From the NCBI RefSeq assembly GCF_018448905.1, contig NZ_RCWA01000018.1, positions 18,796 to 82,795 of the forward strand: 64,000 bases of DNA. The letters are read 5' to 3'. The notes below the pieces were generated by a model that was given only the letters and a program-made list of their open reading frames with translations, was not told where the DNA came from and did no database searches. The DNA comes from Photorhabdus heterorhabditis (GTDB taxonomy: Bacteria; Pseudomonadota; Gammaproteobacteria; Enterobacterales; Enterobacteriaceae). The position numbers and the translations under genes are program-made. Shown here piece by piece: positions 60,808 through 64,000 of this stretch (position 1 is its first letter; each line of letters starts with the position of its first letter).

Positions 60808-60960
60808 TGTTACATATTAACTTTAACCTGCTAATTTTCAAAGAGCATAACTGTTAAAAAGTGAAAAACCCTTTTTATAAGAGATAATTAATTTTACTAT
60901 AAAATCAATTAGTTATAATTCACCTCAAAAAAAAGGGTAAAAATAGGGTTTAGTAAAAAT
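60808..60960 (-). promoter_or_regulatory. Leader of CRISPR array 2
   Basis: AT-rich sequence with TGTTACATATTAACTTTAA at the repeat edge and the same ACCCTTTTTATAAG and AAAAAAAGGGT blocks as the other leaders. It should hold the array promoter and the Cas1-Cas2-3 docking site. Confidence 0.85.
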
Positions 60961-61532
60961 ACCATCACTCACTTAAATCGCCCGTTCTAATGTCTATGCA
61001 GTAAGTGAAAGAATTGATCGCAAAACGTTCAGCCATGATAGAACCATCAAATAAGATAAATTTTATTCTCACTCTATTTAGAATATGCTGACCTAATATT
61101 TTTAAGTATATTTACCAACGTGTGATATTAGCCACTTTTAACTGAATACATCATATTTCATTCTCTTCTTATATAATTACCATATAAAAATAGAATTAAA
61201 TAACTCTGGATGAAAGTAATGGGTGTAATATTATTGCCCTACAAATAAAACTCGAATTCCTTTAAATAATTTATTACGATTTTTACTATCCCACATTTTT
61301 TACATTCAATTATACAATCTTTTTATGACCAAATTTACACCCTGATTACAAATATCATTTAATATCTCCATCTTAATTTTACATCCCAATTAGAGCTGTT
61401 TTATTTACCATTTTTTCTATAAAGCAGAAATTCTGCTTACCACCGTTATGCTTACCTTATTCCTTTTACATCACTGATAAAATTCAATATTTAACCGTTT
61501 GAGATAAGTGTTAAGTTGAATCTCTTCAATAA
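60961..61532. other. Gene-free region right of array 2
   Basis: About 570 AT-rich bases with no supported gene. It separates the array 2 leader from the small unknown gene. Confidence 0.5.
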
Positions 61533-61560
61533 ATCACCTGCTATATAGGCAGTTAAGTAA
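61533..61560 (+). repeat. Solitary I-F repeat-like unit
   Basis: About 20 of 28 positions match a standard I-F repeat (TGCTATATAGGCAGTTAAGT against TGCCGTATAGGCAGCTAAGA), plus strand. It ends 24 bases before the start of the small unknown gene. The stem is reduced to four pairs. Confidence 0.5.
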
Positions 61561-61584
61561 CCGTAACAATAAGGAAACAATAAA

Positions 61585-61902
61585 ATGGCAATGATATACA
61601 TAAACCCTAATCAGATATTTGAGATTTATAATAAAGGTAATATATTAGTCCCTTTTATACACAATGATGCAATTATAAAAAACAATGGCCCGGCACCAGT
61701 TAGACTTGTAAATTACTGGGCACCTCCATCTGGAAATTATAATCAATATATTTCTATAGATATCCCGCCTGGAGAAACCAGAAAGCTTCCAGCACCTCCA
61801 AACCTTATTTACTATTATAAAGTTGATGCTATCAATCTCAGCAATAATGAACACGCAGAAATTGAATTTATTGTGTTAACATCTGATCCTTATTGGGATT
61901 AA
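61585..61902 (+). CDS. Small protein of unknown function next to the CRISPR locus
   Basis: 105 residues. AAGGAAAC lies at the right distance before the ATG. Aromatic- and Asn-rich, no membrane helix or signal peptide, beta-strand pattern with Pro-rich turns (WAPPSGNYNQY, PAPPNLIYYY). It ends in a 12-bp hairpin. Not recognised. Candidates are a small beta-sandwich effector, a lectin-like protein, or an unusual anti-CRISPR; none is supported beyond position. Confidence 0.7.
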   Translation: MAMIYINPNQIFEIYNKGNILVPFIHNDAIIKNNGPAPVRLVNYWAPPSGNYNQYISIDIPPGETRKLPAPPNLIYYYKVDAINLSNNEHAEIEFIVLTSDPYWD

Positions 61903-62034
61903 TAGGCAAGTCCTTCATTAAGATGATACAAACACAAATGACAATTTTAAGTGTGTATATAAATTCTATTCAAAAGAGATAGATATAGAAATATGCACTC
62001 AAAAGGCAGATACAGAAGCCACGGAAACAACTAG

Positions 62035-62061
62035 GCAGCTTCAATTCAAAATTGAAGCTGC
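62035..62061 (+). terminator. Hairpin after the small unknown gene
   Basis: GCAGCTTCAATT at 62035-62046 pairs exactly with AATTGAAGCTGC at 62050-62061. It lies 130 bases after the stop. No T-run. Confidence 0.55.
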
Positions 62062-62341
62062 TAAGGCGCGGAGAGCGCAATACTGGCATGCTAACATATT
62101 AATATTTAATAAGTTAATTTTATTAAAAAAGTCACATCCCCCCAATAGTACCCCCACATTATTTTGTTACATCAACCATGGTAGTTTTTACGTGGAAATG
62201 AGGTTTATAACTGTTTAATCATCGTGTTAAAACAAAAAAACCATGAGATTTGGAAATGGTCAAATTTGACTTCCATTTCATGCTCAGGACTTCATATAAA
62301 CATTTATCATTTTTACGAACTAGATCACAAATTAAAACGGA

Positions 62342-62590
62342 TTATTCTTGTGGTTTATTGTGAACTTTTCGCTCAATTAATCGACCATGGTTATCAAAAT
62401 AGCGGCTAGGCCAAATTTCAGAAGGATGGATTTCAAGATAGTTAGCAATTATCCATTCGCCTTTAGGCCACTGCCTGCTGAGCGCATTTGATAATGTTGA
62501 TGAACTAAGTCCTGCTTCACGAGAGAGAGCCGCTAAGGTTGTACCACGTTTACGCAATGCAGCAATAAATGTCGGCTTGATGCCAGTCAT
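62342..62590 (-). CDS. Ner-like DNA-binding protein (Nlp/SfsB type)
   Basis: 82 residues with one lambda-repressor-like helix-turn-helix: LRKRGTTLAALSREAGLSSSTLSNAL, then WPKGEWIIANYLEIHPSEIWPSRY, which is the Ner/Nlp/SfsB signature. Such proteins come from Mu-like phages or act as host activators of sugar genes. Placed in degraded DNA next to an IS, a phage relic is more likely. Ribosome site is weak. Confidence 0.85.
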   Translation of the reverse strand: MTGIKPTFIAALRKRGTTLAALSREAGLSSSTLSNALSRQWPKGEWIIANYLEIHPSEIWPSRYFDNHGRLIERKVHNKPQE

Positions 62591-63886
62591 TTCGAACGTT
62601 GTTATTCATTCCTGCTACCCCTTCCACTAATTAACATTGATGGTGGCGATTCAAGCAAGGTTCACATTACCGGAAACACTCAACCGACGAGGCCGAAGCC
62701 TCCCCGGCCTGAATCACCATTGAAAAGGTGATAGCAGACGCACTGGTAGAGAAACATCCTACCAATGGAGTGTTTTCAGGGATGCGAAGCCCTGGTCATC
62801 GGATTTTGCTAATGGCGGGAATACTCTAACTGATTGTTTTATCGGACTCAATAACCGAACGGCTAAGTTTAACGGTTATAAACACGCTTGACATAACAGA
62901 CAGCGAACCGAATGCTTAATTCTTCAATCAGCCAGTTCATCAATTTCCTTACTTATACCTAACAACATGCAATCTCTGGCGCGCGACAGTTTGGACAAAA
63001 CAGAAAATGCCTGCCTTGTCCTTGACGAATATCTGTGCGCCAGAGTGAACGCAAGTTGAGGTATTGCGGGGTATCGGTTGAGTACTCAGTACTGCCGCCT
63101 GTGTTCACAGGTCATCACCACCGGCTAAAAGCCAGCCTCGATATCGTCAAGTTCTCCTTTTTCAATCTATAAAATGCAGTGTCAGATTCACTGCATGGTG
63201 AAGCAGGCCAGAGCCTGTCAGGGTTGAGTTGCTCTTTTGCTGCGGCGTCACTTTCAGCGGTAACCCGCCAAAAGTGACGCCTTGAGTTCCGCGAACGGTC
63301 AACAAAAGCTGTGCAAGCATTGAAGTGCTATCAGGCATAGCAAAACACCGTAAGGTTAGATGTCAAACGGTAGTCATGTTAATGGATTAGCTGTAGAAAA
63401 ATTGTCTGTTGAATAATTCAAACAGGAATAGATAAAAATATGAACGGATGCGCAAAAGCTATCCTGTTGTTCATTGAAGATAAATAGGATTTATGTTGAT
63501 TTGAAACACCAGTGTATGAATCCACGTTCAATACACTTCGGTAACAAGATAAAGATATCCTTTTGGGTTATCTATTAGTTTAAGAGACCTTCATTGCCAG
63601 ACGAGGGTTTAGGTGTCCTGACAATATCTGCTTCCAAAGGTGTGCAGATGTACCGCAATTGTTGCTCTCTCTTTCAGGCTACGAGAGTTTTGTTTCGCCA
63701 CCCGAAGGCGATTCCTGACAGGCGATGGATCATTAGTGTAGGTGGAATATTAGCGGCTGTGGTCAGTAGGGTCAACAGTTTGTGTTATGAGGTAATTTGA
63801 ATTTAATGTATTAAATATAACTTGTATTAGTCGCGATTTGCCCTAACGCCATCCTATGGTACAGTGCTGAAACTAGGTAGTGTCCC
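62591..63886. other. Degraded region without a recognisable gene
   Basis: About 1.3 kb, more GC-rich than the flanks, with several short open frames that have no domain. It looks like the debris of an element. It holds an 11-bp inverted repeat at 63244-63281. The IS end is near 63876. Confidence 0.5.
63244..63281. repeat. Nested inverted repeat
   Basis: GGCGTCACTTT at 63244-63254 pairs exactly with AAAGTGACGCC at 63271-63281, and GCGG with CCGC inside. As RNA or single-stranded DNA it folds into a two-step hairpin. It may be a phage or plasmid site. Confidence 0.55.
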
Positions 63887-64000
63887 TTAATTATATAATC
63901 TCCGGCAAAAGAGTCGAATACAGCCTAATTTCACCATCGACAGATAGTTTCGTGCTGTTTTTTCATAGCGTGTTGCAATACGTCGATTACCTTTCAAAAA
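63887..64000 (-). mobile_element. IS5-like transposase, C-terminal fragment at the window edge
   Basis: The last 37 codons of a transposase are visible: RRIATRYEKTARNYLSMVKL, a C terminus typical of IS5-family (IS427/IS1031 group) DDE transposases, and a TAA at 63887-63889. The element end (GTGTCCCTTAA) lies just left of it. The rest is outside the window. Confidence 0.8.

Noticed and set aside
59747-60841. Open frames across CRISPR array 2
   Set aside because: Same artefact of a repeating 60-base unit.
63594-63800. 68-residue open frame near the IS
   Set aside because: No recognisable domain or ribosome site; likely debris.

Overview
The window looks like a chromosomal segment of an entomopathogenic enterobacterium, most likely Photorhabdus (Xenorhabdus is the alternative). 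The reasons are the enterobacterial gene set and order (flhDC-motAB-cheAW-MCP-cheRBYZ, mgtC, pyrC-bssS, trhO-lpxL, dinI), AT-rich intergenic DNA, several ERIC repeats of the TATACCC...GGGTATA type, and a bkd cluster whose E2 subunit carries a C-terminal carrier-protein domain beside a ketosynthase. Species was judged from protein and repeat recognition only; no database search was possible.

Layout. 1-3704 (-): bkdC (cut by the window edge), bkdB, bkdA, a branched-chain 2-oxoacid dehydrogenase/ketosynthase module that probably makes branched acyl starter units. 3705-5312: gene-free. 5341-17769 (-): a complete chemotaxis/flagellar master block from flhD to cheZ, with two chemoreceptors, two FliA-type promoters and a nested pair of ERIC elements. 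17770-21426: gene-poor and AT-rich, containing the decayed remains of an mgtB/mgtA-type Mg2+ P-type ATPase behind an intact mgtC. 22720-36000: housekeeping and accessory genes (cold-shock protein, ylaC, three tRNA-Asn genes with near-identical promoters flanking an unknown gene, pyrC, bssS, a LuxR-type regulator, trhO, dinI with a LexA box, lpxL, a POT peptide transporter, an AraC regulator, csaA, a small exported protein). 35972-49074: a full myo-inositol catabolic cluster (RpiR-type regulator, iolA, iolD, iolG, sodium symporter, a second Gfo/Idh oxidoreductase, iolC-aldolase fusion, iolE, iolB) with a candidate shared operator. 49113-60960: a complete type I-F CRISPR-Cas locus (cas1, cas2-3, csy1-csy4) with two arrays, a third leader with one decayed repeat, and further repeat fragments outside arrays. 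61533-64000: a small unknown gene, a Ner-like DNA-binding protein, degraded DNA, and the 3' end of an IS5-like transposase.

How it works together. FlhDC switches on the flagellar regulon; FliA-type promoters inside flhC and before the Tsr-like receptor then drive the motor/chemotaxis genes. The inositol genes convert myo-inositol through 2-keto-inositol and 5-deoxyglucuronate to acetyl-CoA and dihydroxyacetone phosphate. The I-F locus is transcribed leftward: cas1 and cas2-3 for adaptation and target degradation, Csy1-4 for the Cascade complex, Cas6f for crRNA processing, with both arrays on the same strand.

The least explained parts are the 443-bp gap between cas3 and csy1 (small membrane ORF, perfect hairpin and two repeat-derived fragments in antisense orientation), the repeat-like unit before the 105-residue unknown gene, the orphan leader-repeat that overlaps the end of csy4, and the gene of unknown function between duplicated tRNA-Asn units.
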